NCBI GenBank assembly: GCA_001556995.1
Contig: LSKF01000163.1
Span: 99,323-163,322, forward strand
Reading direction: 5' to 3'
Source: Erythrobacteraceae bacterium CCH12-C2
GTDB lineage: Bacteria > Pseudomonadota > Alphaproteobacteria > Sphingomonadales > Sphingomonadaceae
Length of the DNA stretch: 64,000 nt
Program-made: the position numbers and the translations under genes
Part shown: positions 1-8,421 of the stretch, piece by piece
How positions within the stretch are numbered: the stretch's first letter is position 1
How the letters are laid out: each line of letters opens with the position of its first letter
Notes under the pieces: generated by a model
What the model was told of the DNA's origin: nothing
Databases searched by the model: none
What the model saw: only the letters and a program-made list of their open reading frames with translations

Positions 1-58
1 GTTATACGAATAATATAGTGTCTCATGCAGAATTAGGCAAGCAGATGGGATGTGTTGG
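1..58 (+). promoter_or_regulatory. AT-rich leader upstream of the CoA-transferase gene
   Basis: The first 20 bases are strikingly AT-rich for this genome and contain TATACG and TAATAT hexamers that could serve as a -10 element. No clear -35 partner can be assigned because the window begins here. It is probably the promoter region of the CoA-transferase/IclR pair. Confidence 0.25.
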
Positions 59-1219
59 ATGACCGCTCGGCCACTCGCAGGCATTACCGTGCTCGAAATG
101 GGCACCTTTATCACCGGGCCTGCCGCCGGGATGCTGCTGGCCGACATGGGCGCGGACGTCATCAAGGTCGAGCAGCCCGTCACCGGCGACCCGTTCCGTT
201 CGTTTCGCGGCGGGCTCTATGCCCCGCATTTCCAGACCTATAACCGCAACAAGCGTTCCATCACGATTGATCCCAAGAAGGAAAGCGATCTTTTGATCCT
301 CGATCAATTGGTCGCAACCGCGGACGTGTTCATCCAGAATTTCCGCCCCGGGGTCGCGGCGCGCCTGAATGTCGATGCTGCGCGGCTGCAGGGGATCAAC
401 CCGGCGCTCGTCTATGCCTCGATCTCGGGCTTCGGCAGCGAGGGGCCGGAGCGGGATCGCCCCGCCTTCGACACCGTTGCCCAGGCCGCCAGCGGGTTCC
501 TGCGCCTGCTGGTCAACCCGCAGCACCCCCGCGTGGTCGGCCCGGCCATCGCCGATGCCATGACCGGGTTCTACACCGCGCTCGGCATCCTCGCCGCACT
601 CAACGAGCGTCACACCACGGGCAAGGGGCGTATTGTGGAAACCTCGATGTTCGAGGCGATGTGCCACTTCAATCTGGATGATTTCACCCACCTGCTGTCC
701 GACAATCAGGTGATGGGGCCATACTCCCGCCCCCACGTCTCGCAGAGCTACGTGTTCCAATGCGCCGACGGCAAATGGCTCGCGCTGCACATGTCCTCGC
801 CGCCGAAGTTCTGGGAGAACCTCGCCGCCGCCGTGGGCCAGCCCGATATGCTGGAGCGCCCCGCCTTTGCCAGCCGCGAGGCGCGGATTGCGCATTATGA
901 GGATGTGGTCGCGCACCTCGCCCCGATCTTCGCCACCAAGCCCCGCGCCGAATGGGCCGAGACGCTGACCCGGCTCGAAGTGCCCAATTCGCCGGTCTAT
1001 GACACCGCCGAGGTGCTCGCCACCGAACAGGCCAAGGTGCTCGGTCTCGAAGTCACCGACCCGGATGGTCCGCATGGCGAGTTCCGCACGATCCGTTTTC
1101 CGGTGAGCTTCGATGGCGAGCGGATGGACAGCGTCACCGCGCCCCCGGTATTGGGAGCCGACGACGCCAACGTCCGCCGCAGCATCGAAAGGCCAGCGCA
1201 TGGGATACGAAGGGGCTGA
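59..1219 (+). CDS. Class III (CaiB/BaiF family) CoA-transferase
   Basis: A cytoplasmic enzyme that moves CoA between carboxylic acids. The protein has about 386 residues, normal for the family. The N-terminus has the family pattern (LAGITVLEMGTF, then GMLLADMGADVIKVE), followed by FIQNFRPGVAARL. The expected nucleophile is the Asp of GPAIADAMTGFY near residue 166, followed by GKGRIVETSMFEAM. The start was set at the second ATG, at 59, which gives the normal N-terminus; an in-frame ATG at 50 adds only three residues. It overlaps the downstream IclR gene by 20 bases, so the two are translationally linked. The substrate cannot be deduced; the neighbours suggest activation of a catabolic acid. 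Confidence 0.9.
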   Translation: MTARPLAGITVLEMGTFITGPAAGMLLADMGADVIKVEQPVTGDPFRSFRGGLYAPHFQTYNRNKRSITIDPKKESDLLILDQLVATADVFIQNFRPGVAARLNVDAARLQGINPALVYASISGFGSEGPERDRPAFDTVAQAASGFLRLLVNPQHPRVVGPAIADAMTGFYTALGILAALNERHTTGKGRIVETSMFEAMCHFNLDDFTHLLSDNQVMGPYSRPHVSQSYVFQCADGKWLALHMSSPPKFWENLAAAVGQPDMLERPAFASREARIAHYEDVVAHLAPIFATKPRAEWAETLTRLEVPNSPVYDTAEVLATEQAKVLGLEVTDPDGPHGEFRTIRFPVSFDGERMDSVTAPPVLGADDANVRRSIERPAHGIRRG

Positions 1220-2030
1220 CCCCCCAGGTAACGGGGAAGCCACGAAGAACCCCGAATACCTCTCGACGCTTGAACGCGGCCTCAGGGTCTTGAAGGCGTT
1301 TGACGAGGATCATCCCGAGATGACCCTCAGCGAGGTTGCGGCCAAGACTGGGCTTCCCCCCGCAGTGGCGCGGCGCTGCCTGATAACGCTGGTAGAGCTC
1401 GGCTATGTCGGCCAGCACGAGCGCAAGTTCCTGCTGCGCCCGGCAGTGCTGACGATCGGTTCGGCCTTCCTTGCTTCGATGCAGATCGAACAGGTGGTGC
1501 TGCCACCCTTGCAGGCCCTGCGCGACCAGACCGGCGACAGCGCCAGCCTGGCGGTGCTATCCGGCACCGATATCCTTTATGTCGCCCATGTCTCGACCGA
1601 CCGGCGGTTTCGTGTGGCGGCAGGGGTCGGCACGCGCTTTCCCTTCCATGCGACCTCGCTGGGCAAGGCGATCGCGGCCTATCTGCCCGATGGCGAGCGC
1701 GCGGAGCTGATCGCCGGCACGCCGTTCCAGCGCTTTACCGAACGCACCGTCACCGACCGCGAGGCGCTTGCCGAGCGGTTCCAGCTGATAGCCGAACGCG
1801 GCTATGATTCGGCCCTCGACGAGCTCGATTACGGGATCGTCTCGGTCGCGATGCCGATCTTCGGGCGTGGCGGGCGGGTAATTGCCTCGATCAACTGCTC
1901 CACCTCTACCACGCGCATATCGCAAGACGAGCTGGTCCGTACCCGCCTGCCGCTGCTGCGCAATGCCGCGGGCGAGATCGAGGCCTCGCTGAGACGCTGG
2001 CCCGCGCTGGAGGCGAGCTTGCGGCCCTGA
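1200..2030 (+). CDS. IclR-family transcriptional regulator
   Basis: A DNA-binding regulator of about 276 residues. The N-terminal winged helix-turn-helix includes YLSTLERGLRVLKAF and MTLSEVAAKTGLPPAVARR. The C-terminal IclR effector domain includes DSASLAVLSGTDILYVAHV, FPFHATSLGKAIAAYLP and a final FGRGGRVIASINCS stretch. The chosen ATG at 1200 lies inside the end of the CoA-transferase gene; a longer frame from 1113 would add 29 residues with no family resemblance. IclR proteins usually control neighbouring catabolic genes in response to an aromatic or small organic acid, so it probably regulates this island, possibly through the dyad near 4037. Confidence 0.9.
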   Translation: MGYEGADPPGNGEATKNPEYLSTLERGLRVLKAFDEDHPEMTLSEVAAKTGLPPAVARRCLITLVELGYVGQHERKFLLRPAVLTIGSAFLASMQIEQVVLPPLQALRDQTGDSASLAVLSGTDILYVAHVSTDRRFRVAAGVGTRFPFHATSLGKAIAAYLPDGERAELIAGTPFQRFTERTVTDREALAERFQLIAERGYDSALDELDYGIVSVAMPIFGRGGRVIASINCSTSTTRISQDELVRTRLPLLRNAAGEIEASLRRWPALEASLRP

Positions 2031-2167
2031 CGGGTGAACTGGCCTAAGTCCCTGACTGGTCTCAGTATCTCTACGGAATGCGCGTCTGATCTTTTGCAAC
2101 GGTGGCAAGGGTAAGCAAGCCCGCGCCACAGGGTGTTCATGCCCGCGAAGCAAGAGAACGGAACGTC

Positions 2168-3925
2168 ATGAATATCAAAATGATGAGCCAGCGCGCTGGC
2201 TTTGTCCTCATGGGTCTGCTCGGCCTTGCTATCGTCTTTGGCGCCTATGGCATCAACACAATCCGATTTGGCGGCGAGATGCATCGGGTCAACCAGCAGC
2301 TCAATGATTTCAATGCCGATATCTTGCCGCCGCCGGAATATCTGGTTGAGTCTTACCTGATCGCCAATCTCGTGGCACGCGCACCGGGGCGCTTGGATAC
2401 CTTTGAGGGCAAGCTCAGCGAATTGAAGCGCCAATGGCGCGAGCGGGCGGACTATTGGGCGGCTTCCGATCTCGAGCTCGGCCTCAAGTCCGGGCTCGCC
2501 GAAACGGTGGCGCAGGACGGAACGGCCTTCTGGACGATTGTCGATGACCAACTTCTTCCTGCCGCCCGCGCAGGCGATCCGGTCAGGGCATCCCGCGCGC
2601 TGGCCCAGCTGGACGCCGTCTATGAACGTCACCGCACCCGGATCGATGCGCTGGTCGCCGGGGCGGCCGATAAACAAGCGGTGCTGGCCACATCCGCCTC
2701 GCAAACGCTCACGGCGATCTATCTCGGACTTGGCATCGTGGTGCTGGTGGCGCTCGCAGGGATTGGCGGCGCGCTGGCAATCTTGCGGCGCAAGGTCATC
2801 GACCCGCTGGCCAGCACCGCCGATACGATGCAGCGAATGGCGGACGGCGATCTCGAAGCTGGCAAGCGCGTGGATCACAGCGCTGACGAAATCGGCACAA
2901 TGACCCGGGCGATCGAGGTGTTCCGCCAAAGCGCGATGGACGCAAGGGCTGCCGATGCCGAACGCAAACGGATCGTGGGTGTTCTCAGCGAAAAGCTCAG
3001 CGCGATGGCAGGGGGCGATCTCGACCATCCGATCGAGGGGTTCTTTGCCGAAACCTACAAGGGTATTCGCATGGACTTCAACCAGGCGCAGGCGGCCTTG
3101 CGCGATGTCATTCATTCCGTGGTGGAATCGGCCGATGCGATCGATCGCAGCGCCGGTGAGGTGAACGACGCTGCGGCAGACCTTTCGGAGCGCACGGCGC
3201 CTCAGGCCGCGACGCTCGAAGAGACCGCGGCCGCGCTCCAGCGCACCAATTCCGGCATTCAGGCGAGTTCGACCCTTGCGCAGGAAACCAACACCGAAGT
3301 CGCACTTGCCCGGCAAAACGTGACCCGCAACCGTGAACTGGTCGAGACGGCGGTTGACGCCATGGGACAGATCCAGGCCTCCTTTGCCGAGGTTTCGAAT
3401 ATCACTGCCCTGATCCAGAACATTGCCTTCCAGACCAACATCCTCGCGCTCAACGCCGGGGTTGAGGCGACCCGTGCGGGGGAAGCGGGCAAGGGCTTTA
3501 TCGTGGTCGCCAACGAAGTGCGCGCCCTGGCCCAGCGGTCATCCGAGGCGGTGACGGCGATCCAGGACTTGATGATCAAGAGCGCCGGCAGCATCAACGA
3601 AGGGTCGCAGCGTGTTGCCTCTTCGGGCAATGCGCTGAAGGAGATGATTGAGATCATCGACCGCGTCAGTGACCGGGTCGAGAAGCTGGCGGCGGCTTCC
3701 AAGGTTCAGGCCGACCATCTCAACGAAGTGAATGTCGCGGTGGCCGAACTGGAACGCGACACGCAGCAGAATGCCGCCATGGCGGAGCAGTCAAGCGCTG
3801 CAAGCGAACTCTTGAAGCAAGAGGTATCGCGGCTGAACGAGCAAACTGCGATGTTCTCGCGTTCAGGTCGCCCAGCCCGCGGGGAAAGCCCCGTCGCTCC
3901 CGCGGAGTGGCGACGCTACGGGTAA
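2168..3925 (+). CDS. Methyl-accepting chemotaxis protein (orphan chemoreceptor)
   Basis: A membrane chemoreceptor of about 585 residues. A first transmembrane helix (roughly residues 11-29) is followed by a periplasmic sensor of about 150 residues, a second helix (about 182-204), a HAMP linker, and a long cytoplasmic signalling helix pair. The signalling hairpin tip reads NIAFQTNILALNAGVEATRAG, close to the family consensus but with GVEATRAGE where AVEAARAGE is usual. Start ATG 2168 was preferred over 2102 because the helix then begins near residue 11. No che genes are adjacent, so it must feed a chemotaxis array encoded elsewhere. Its position suggests that it senses the compound handled by the surrounding genes. 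Confidence 0.9.
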   Translation: MNIKMMSQRAGFVLMGLLGLAIVFGAYGINTIRFGGEMHRVNQQLNDFNADILPPPEYLVESYLIANLVARAPGRLDTFEGKLSELKRQWRERADYWAASDLELGLKSGLAETVAQDGTAFWTIVDDQLLPAARAGDPVRASRALAQLDAVYERHRTRIDALVAGAADKQAVLATSASQTLTAIYLGLGIVVLVALAGIGGALAILRRKVIDPLASTADTMQRMADGDLEAGKRVDHSADEIGTMTRAIEVFRQSAMDARAADAERKRIVGVLSEKLSAMAGGDLDHPIEGFFAETYKGIRMDFNQAQAALRDVIHSVVESADAIDRSAGEVNDAAADLSERTAPQAATLEETAAALQRTNSGIQASSTLAQETNTEVALARQNVTRNRELVETAVDAMGQIQASFAEVSNITALIQNIAFQTNILALNAGVEATRAGEAGKGFIVVANEVRALAQRSSEAVTAIQDLMIKSAGSINEGSQRVASSGNALKEMIEIIDRVSDRVEKLAAASKVQADHLNEVNVAVAELERDTQQNAAMAEQSSAASELLKQEVSRLNEQTAMFSRSGRPARGESPVAPAEWRRYG

Positions 3926-4036
3926 TCGACCTCAAGCCCCGCTAGCCCGCCAAAGTCCCTCCCAAACCGAGCTGATGCGGCTCTTGCCCATGCCTGGAGC
4001 CCGACTTGCGTGGCCAAGCCGCCACACTCCCATATT

Positions 4037-4079
4037 TTCGCATATCGAAGTTGACTTCGCATTGCGAATTTCCTAACCC
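4037..4079 (+). promoter_or_regulatory. Imperfect 32-bp dyad overlapping a candidate promoter
   Basis: Bases 4037-4068 form a dyad with 24 of 32 symmetric positions: outer arms TTCGCA and TGCGAA, inner arms CGAAGT and ACTTCG. It overlaps a candidate -35 TTGACT at 4051-4056, with a weak -10 TAACCC at 4074-4079 (17-base spacer), about 63 bases before the TonB-receptor start. The arrangement fits an operator at which a regulator would block or recruit polymerase; the nearby IclR protein is the obvious candidate. The dyad is seen directly; the binding protein is inference. Confidence 0.5.
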
Positions 4080-4141
4080 GATATCGGGAGGGATCGCCAA
4101 TAAGAGCGACGCGCAATGGCGCGCCCACAGGGGAGAGAGAT

Positions 4142-6358
4142 ATGACGTTTTCGGGCATGAACCGTGCGGCGCGCACGCTGCTGAGCACCACCGCGCTTAC
4201 TGCCGCTACGCTCGCCGCCGCGCCGCTCGCCGCGCAAGAGGCGGCAAGGCAGGCTGAGGAAGCCGAAGACCCGGGCATCGTCGTCACCGCGTTGCGCCGT
4301 TCGGGAACCTTGCAGGATACGCCCGCTGCCGTGACCGCCTTTGATTCGCAGGCGATCATCAACGCCGGGATCGAGCGTCCGGCTGATTTCATCGCGCTGA
4401 CCCCGAACGTCACGCTGGTCGAAACCCAGAACGCGGGCAATGCCTTCGTCATCATTCGCGGGATCACGCAGAACCGCAATTCCGAGCCTTCGGTCGCCGT
4501 GATTGTAGACGGGGTGCAGCAAGTAAACCCCGCACAATTCAACCAGGATCTGTTCGATATCGAGCAGATCGAAGTGCTCAAGGGGCCGCAGGGCGGTCTC
4601 TATGGTCGCAACGCCATCGGCGGGGCGATCATCATTTCCACCAAGAAGCCGACCGACGAATTCGCGGGCAACATCACCGCCGGGATCGACAATGGTTTTG
4701 GCTATTTCCTGCGCGGCGGGATCAGCGGGCCTTTGGCTGAGAACGTCAAGTTCCGGGTCGCGGGCTCGTATTACAACACCGATGGCTTCATCCCGAACAC
4801 CTTCCTTGGCGAGGATGCCGACCCGGTCGAGGATTTCTCCTTGCGCGGCAATCTGCTCGTGGAAGCGACCGACCGGCTGACCTTCGACCTGCGCGGTTCG
4901 GTGAACAAGCTGCGCACGCAGGGGCTCTATTACAACATCGTCGCCGATGTGAACGACATCGCCGATGTGCGGGTCAACAATCCCGGTCAGAACGATCGTG
5001 ACATCTACAACCTCGCGCTCAAGATCGAATATGCCGGGGACAATGCGGTGTTCACCTCGGTGTCGTCCTACGACACGCTTGAGGAAGTCCTCACCGGCGA
5101 CGCTTTCGACTTCCTGCCGATCCCCGACAGCTTCTTCTTCAACCTGTTCGAGCAGATCTTCGGTGCGGGCAACGGCTTCGATCTCAACCAGAGCCAGTTC
5201 CTCGATGTGGAGGCCTTCAGCCAGGAAGTGCGCCTCGCCTCGCCCGAGGATGGCCGCAAGTTCAACTGGATGGTCGGCGGCTATCTGGTCGATACCGAGC
5301 GCTTCATCTCGACCGGCAACATGATCGACACCGGCAACGGCGTCTTCCCGGTGTTCCGCACCCCCTCGACCAACCCGCTGAACCCGCAGTTCAGCTTCCT
5401 GTCGGACGGGCAGGACAACTTTGCCTGGGCGCTGTTTGCCAATGCGGGGTATGAATTCACCGACCAGTTTCGGGTCGATGCTTCGCTGCGCTATGACCGC
5501 GACAAGCGCGAGCAGACCACGCTGACCCCGCAGGGGTTCCTGCCGGTGGTACCGGGCGTGCCGCAGGCGCTGAGCGGCGAAGTGCGCACAGTGACTTTCG
5601 ATGACTGGCAGCCCAAGCTAACCCTGACCTACGAGCCGAGCCCGGATCTCACCATCTATGGCGGCTACAGCCGCGGCTTCCGCTCAGGCGGATTCAACCA
5701 GACAGGCGTCGGCGCGGAAGCGGTCAACAACGGCATCGTCGGCGTGGGCGACATCTTCCAGGCCGAAACCGCCGACACCTTCGAAATCGGCGCCAAGGGC
5801 CAGATCGGTCCCGTGCGGCTGGCGGGCGCGGCCTACACCACGCTGTCGAAGAACAGCTATTTCTTCGTCTTTCTCGCCCAGTCCTCGACCCAGAACCTCG
5901 GCAACATTCCCGAGACCCGGATCAACGGCTTCGAGCTGGAAGCAACCGCGCGGGTGGCCCCGTTCTTTGACATCAACGCCGCGATCGGGGTGACCGACAG
6001 CGAGATCAAGGAATTCGCCGACCCATCCGTGATCGGCAACGAAGCCCCGCAGATCTCGCGCTACACCTTCAACCTTGGCATGCAATACGCCGGGCCGATT
6101 TCAGACAGCGTCGATGGTCTTTTCCGCATCGATTACCGCCGCACCGGCAAGACCTGGTGGGAGCCGTTCAACACCACCGTGCGCAATCCGGTCGACATCG
6201 TCGATGCGCGCGCCGGGGTGACCTTTGACGGTGTTTCGATCACGGCCTTTGCCGCCAACCTGTTTGACGAGACCTACAACGCCGAATTCTCGCCCGGCGG
6301 TTTCGTGTTCCGGGCTCGTCCGGCACGCTACGGGCTGGAAATCGGCACCAAGTTCTAA
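4142..6358 (+). CDS. TonB-dependent outer-membrane receptor
   Basis: An outer-membrane transporter of 738 residues. The cleavable signal peptide (MTFSGMNRAARTLLSTTALT and following, ending near AAPLAAQE) is followed by a TonB-box-like GIVVTA. The plug domain contains FVIIRGITQNRNSEPSVAVI, VDGVQQ and IEQIEVLKGPQGGLYGRNAI. The barrel ends in an aromatic residue (LEIGTKF), as required for BAM-mediated assembly. GGGGAGAGAGAT just before ATG 4142 is a good ribosome-binding site. The style (GxxxxDTP near the plug start, repeated Phe/Tyr strands) is that of the large sphingomonad family used for aromatic, terpenoid or glycan uptake rather than a clear siderophore receptor. It starts the unit running through the MetE-like gene. 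Confidence 0.93.
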   Translation: MTFSGMNRAARTLLSTTALTAATLAAAPLAAQEAARQAEEAEDPGIVVTALRRSGTLQDTPAAVTAFDSQAIINAGIERPADFIALTPNVTLVETQNAGNAFVIIRGITQNRNSEPSVAVIVDGVQQVNPAQFNQDLFDIEQIEVLKGPQGGLYGRNAIGGAIIISTKKPTDEFAGNITAGIDNGFGYFLRGGISGPLAENVKFRVAGSYYNTDGFIPNTFLGEDADPVEDFSLRGNLLVEATDRLTFDLRGSVNKLRTQGLYYNIVADVNDIADVRVNNPGQNDRDIYNLALKIEYAGDNAVFTSVSSYDTLEEVLTGDAFDFLPIPDSFFFNLFEQIFGAGNGFDLNQSQFLDVEAFSQEVRLASPEDGRKFNWMVGGYLVDTERFISTGNMIDTGNGVFPVFRTPSTNPLNPQFSFLSDGQDNFAWALFANAGYEFTDQFRVDASLRYDRDKREQTTLTPQGFLPVVPGVPQALSGEVRTVTFDDWQPKLTLTYEPSPDLTIYGGYSRGFRSGGFNQTGVGAEAVNNGIVGVGDIFQAETADTFEIGAKGQIGPVRLAGAAYTTLSKNSYFFVFLAQSSTQNLGNIPETRINGFELEATARVAPFFDINAAIGVTDSEIKEFADPSVIGNEAPQISRYTFNLGMQYAGPISDSVDGLFRIDYRRTGKTWWEPFNTTVRNPVDIVDARAGVTFDGVSITAFAANLFDETYNAEFSPGGFVFRARPARYGLEIGTKF

Positions 6359-6371
6359 GGGGTAAGACGCG

Positions 6372-6974
6372 ATGACCAAGGTGCTGGTGCTCTATTATTC
6401 GAGCTATGGCCATATCGAGGCAATGGCCGCTGCCGTGGCCGAAGGCGCGGCCAGCGTCCCCGGCACCGAGGTTTTTGTGAAGCGCGTTCCCGAGTTGGTG
6501 GCCGATGAGGTTGCCAAGGGTGCCGGGATGAAGCTCGATCAGTCAGCACCGATTGCGACCCCGGCTGAACTGGCCGATTACGATGCGATCATCTTCGGCA
6601 CCCCCACCCGTTTCGGCAATATGGCAGCGCAGATGCGCAACTTCCTCGATCAGACTGGCGGGCTGTGGTTCACCAAGGCGCTGGTGGGCAAGGTCGGCTC
6701 CGTGTTCGTCTCCACCGCTAGCCAGCACGGCGGGCAGGAGACGACCATCACCTCGTTCCACACCACGCTGCTGCATCACGGCATGGTGATTGTGGGCCTG
6801 CCCTACACCTTTGCGGGCAATGCCGAGATGAATGAGATCAGCGGCGGCACCCCCTATGGCGCGAGCACATTGGCGGGTAATGACGGCAGCCGCATGCCGA
6901 GCGACAACGAGCTGGCCGGTGCGCACTTTCAGGGCGCGCACGTTGCGGCGATCGCTGCCAAGCTGGCTGCCTGA
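6372..6974 (+). CDS. wrbA: NAD(P)H:quinone oxidoreductase, WrbA family
   Basis: A flavodoxin-fold FMN enzyme that reduces quinones by two electrons, avoiding semiquinone radicals. The protein has 200 residues, the usual WrbA length. The FMN phosphate loop is [13 protein letters not shown] at the N-terminus; other WrbA hallmarks are [33 protein letters not shown] and the C-terminal [15 protein letters not shown]. It lies 13 bases after the TonB receptor and 29 before the VOC gene. In a catabolic setting it may detoxify a quinone formed from a hydroquinone or catechol intermediate, which fits an aromatic substrate; that link is inference. Confidence 0.93.
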   Translation: MTKVLVLYYSSYGHIEAMAAAVAEGAASVPGTEVFVKRVPELVADEVAKGAGMKLDQSAPIATPAELADYDAIIFGTPTRFGNMAAQMRNFLDQTGGLWFTKALVGKVGSVFVSTASQHGGQETTITSFHTTLLHHGMVIVGLPYTFAGNAEMNEISGGTPYGASTLAGNDGSRMPSDNELAGAHFQGAHVAAIAAKLAA

Positions 6975-7003
6975 CACATTTAGGGACCGACGGAGAGAGC
7001 ACG

Positions 7004-7549
7004 ATGACGAAAATTCTGGCCAACCGCCTCCACCACACCGCCTATGTGACCAAGGACCTCGAAGCCACCCGCGCCTTTTATGAAGACGTGCTCGGCTTCC
7101 CGCTGATGGCGACCTATTGTGAAAAGGACGAGCTGTTCGGCAAGGAGCGCGTCTATTGCCACGTGTTCTTCGAACTCGCCGATGGCAGCGCGCTGGCGTT
7201 CTTCCAGTTTGCCGACCCGGAAGATCAGGCTGAATTCGGGCCTGACATTCCTTCCAGCCCCTTCATCCACATCGCACTTCAAGTGGACAAGGACGCGCAG
7301 GACGAACTGGCGCGCCGCATCGCCGCCGCCGGGATCGTGGAGCCGCAGACCTATGTGCTGGAGCACGGCTACTGCAAGTCGCTCTATGTCACCGACCCCA
7401 ATGGGATGATCCTTGAATTCACCCATGATGACCCGCGCGCCGAACCGCTCGACGCTGAGCGTCGCGGCAGCGCCCACGCCGAACTCGCGCGCTGGCTGGC
7501 GGGCGATCACCACAACAACAATCCCTTCCGCGCCGCCGAAGCGGCGTGA
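7004..7549 (+). CDS. VOC-superfamily metalloprotein (glyoxalase/extradiol dioxygenase-like)
   Basis: A protein of 181 residues with two beta-alpha-beta-beta-beta modules. The first begins LHHTAYVTKDLEATRAFYED and the second includes PFIHIALQV. Likely metal ligands are His11, His89 and Glu138 (in MILEFTHD), the 2-His-1-Glu set of glyoxalase I and extradiol dioxygenases. A Tyr near residue 123 precedes CKSLYVTDPNG, as in ring-cleavage enzymes. The C-terminal 40 residues are an extension ending in HHNNNPFRAAEAA. GGAGAG upstream is a good ribosome-binding site. It could be a ring-cleavage dioxygenase, a glyoxalase or a bleomycin-type binder; the WrbA and hydrolase neighbours favour an enzyme of aromatic or ring catabolism. 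Confidence 0.85.
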   Translation: MTKILANRLHHTAYVTKDLEATRAFYEDVLGFPLMATYCEKDELFGKERVYCHVFFELADGSALAFFQFADPEDQAEFGPDIPSSPFIHIALQVDKDAQDELARRIAAAGIVEPQTYVLEHGYCKSLYVTDPNGMILEFTHDDPRAEPLDAERRGSAHAELARWLAGDHHNNNPFRAAEAA

Positions 7550-7572
7550 GGGACGGGAGGGACGCGCTCGAC

Positions 7573-8421
7573 ATGCTTGCCGCGCGCGTCCCTTCTGCCC
7601 CTGACCTGTGGCATGGCGAGGTCGCCGTGCGTGATCTTTGGCACGGCGAGGTCGCCGTGCAGGGCGGCCACCTGCCGATTGTCATGGCGGGTGAAGGCGC
7701 GCCGCTGATCCTGCTCCACGGCTGGACGCTCGATCACCGCATGTGGGCCCCGCAGGTGGCGGGGCTGGCGAACCAGCATTTCCTCGTCATGCCCGACCGT
7801 CGCGGCTGCGGGCGGGCGACCGCGCCGCCTGATCTCGCGCGTGAGGCGGAGGATGTGATCGCGATTGCCGATTTCCTAGGATTTGACCGTTTCGCCGTGC
7901 TCGGGCTGTCCCGCGGCGCGGTGGTCGCGCTGGATGTCGCACGGCGCTATGGTTCGCGGATCACCGGGCTGGTGGTCTCAGGCGCGCCGCTGCCTGCGCT
8001 GGTGGAGCGCGAGGAGGTGATTGACCTCGATCGCTTTCGGGCGCTCGCCGCCGGGGGCGATCTTGCCGGGTTCAGGCAGGAATGGGCACAGCACCCGCTG
8101 ATGCGCACCCACTCGCCCGAAGCCGCCGCGCTCGCTGCCGCGATCTTGGCCGATTACGACGGGCGCGATCTGCTGGCTGGGAGCGGCGAGGTGCCGGGCT
8201 TGCCGCGCGAAGTGCTGGCGATGCTCTCCATGCCGGTGCTGAGCATGATCGGCGCACATGACACCCCCTGGCGGCGCGCCTGCGCGCGGGCGCTTGGCGC
8301 TGTCGCACCGCGCGCGCGGGCGCTGGAAATTCCCGCCGCGGGCCATCTCGCCAACGCCGACAACCTCGACGCCTTCAACGCCGCCGTCGCCGCCTTCCTC
8401 AACCCAAGGGCCTCCGCATGA
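7573..8421 (+). CDS. Alpha/beta-hydrolase
   Basis: A cytoplasmic hydrolase of about 282 residues. Seen are the oxyanion segment LILLHGWTLDHRMW, the nucleophile elbow GLSRGA (Ser near 113), an acid in SMIGAHDTPW (Asp near 230) and the catalytic His in AAGHLAN (near 258). ATG 7573 was chosen because GGGAGGG lies 11 bases upstream; a GTG at 7546, overlapping the VOC stop, is an alternative. The N-terminus contains the nine-residue unit DLWHGEVAV twice in a row, from a 30-base tandem duplication at 7603-7659. Meta-cleavage hydrolases and lactonases share this architecture, so it may act after the VOC enzyme, but the substrate is not readable from the sequence. Confidence 0.85.
   Translation: MLAARVPSAPDLWHGEVAVRDLWHGEVAVQGGHLPIVMAGEGAPLILLHGWTLDHRMWAPQVAGLANQHFLVMPDRRGCGRATAPPDLAREAEDVIAIADFLGFDRFAVLGLSRGAVVALDVARRYGSRITGLVVSGAPLPALVEREEVIDLDRFRALAAGGDLAGFRQEWAQHPLMRTHSPEAAALAAAILADYDGRDLLAGSGEVPGLPREVLAMLSMPVLSMIGAHDTPWRRACARALGAVAPRARALEIPAAGHLANADNLDAFNAAVAAFLNPRASA
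7603..7662 (+). repeat. 30-bp tandem duplication inside the hydrolase N-terminus
   Basis: Units 7603-7632 and 7633-7662 differ at a few positions and each encodes DLWHGEVAV. The reading frame is preserved because the period is 30 bases. It looks like a recent slippage or unequal-crossover event that the fold tolerates because it precedes the first strand. Confidence 0.8.

Noticed and set aside
1829..3316. 495-codon minus-strand frame opposite the IclR and chemoreceptor genes
   Set aside because: Shadow of the real genes; no recognisable motif.
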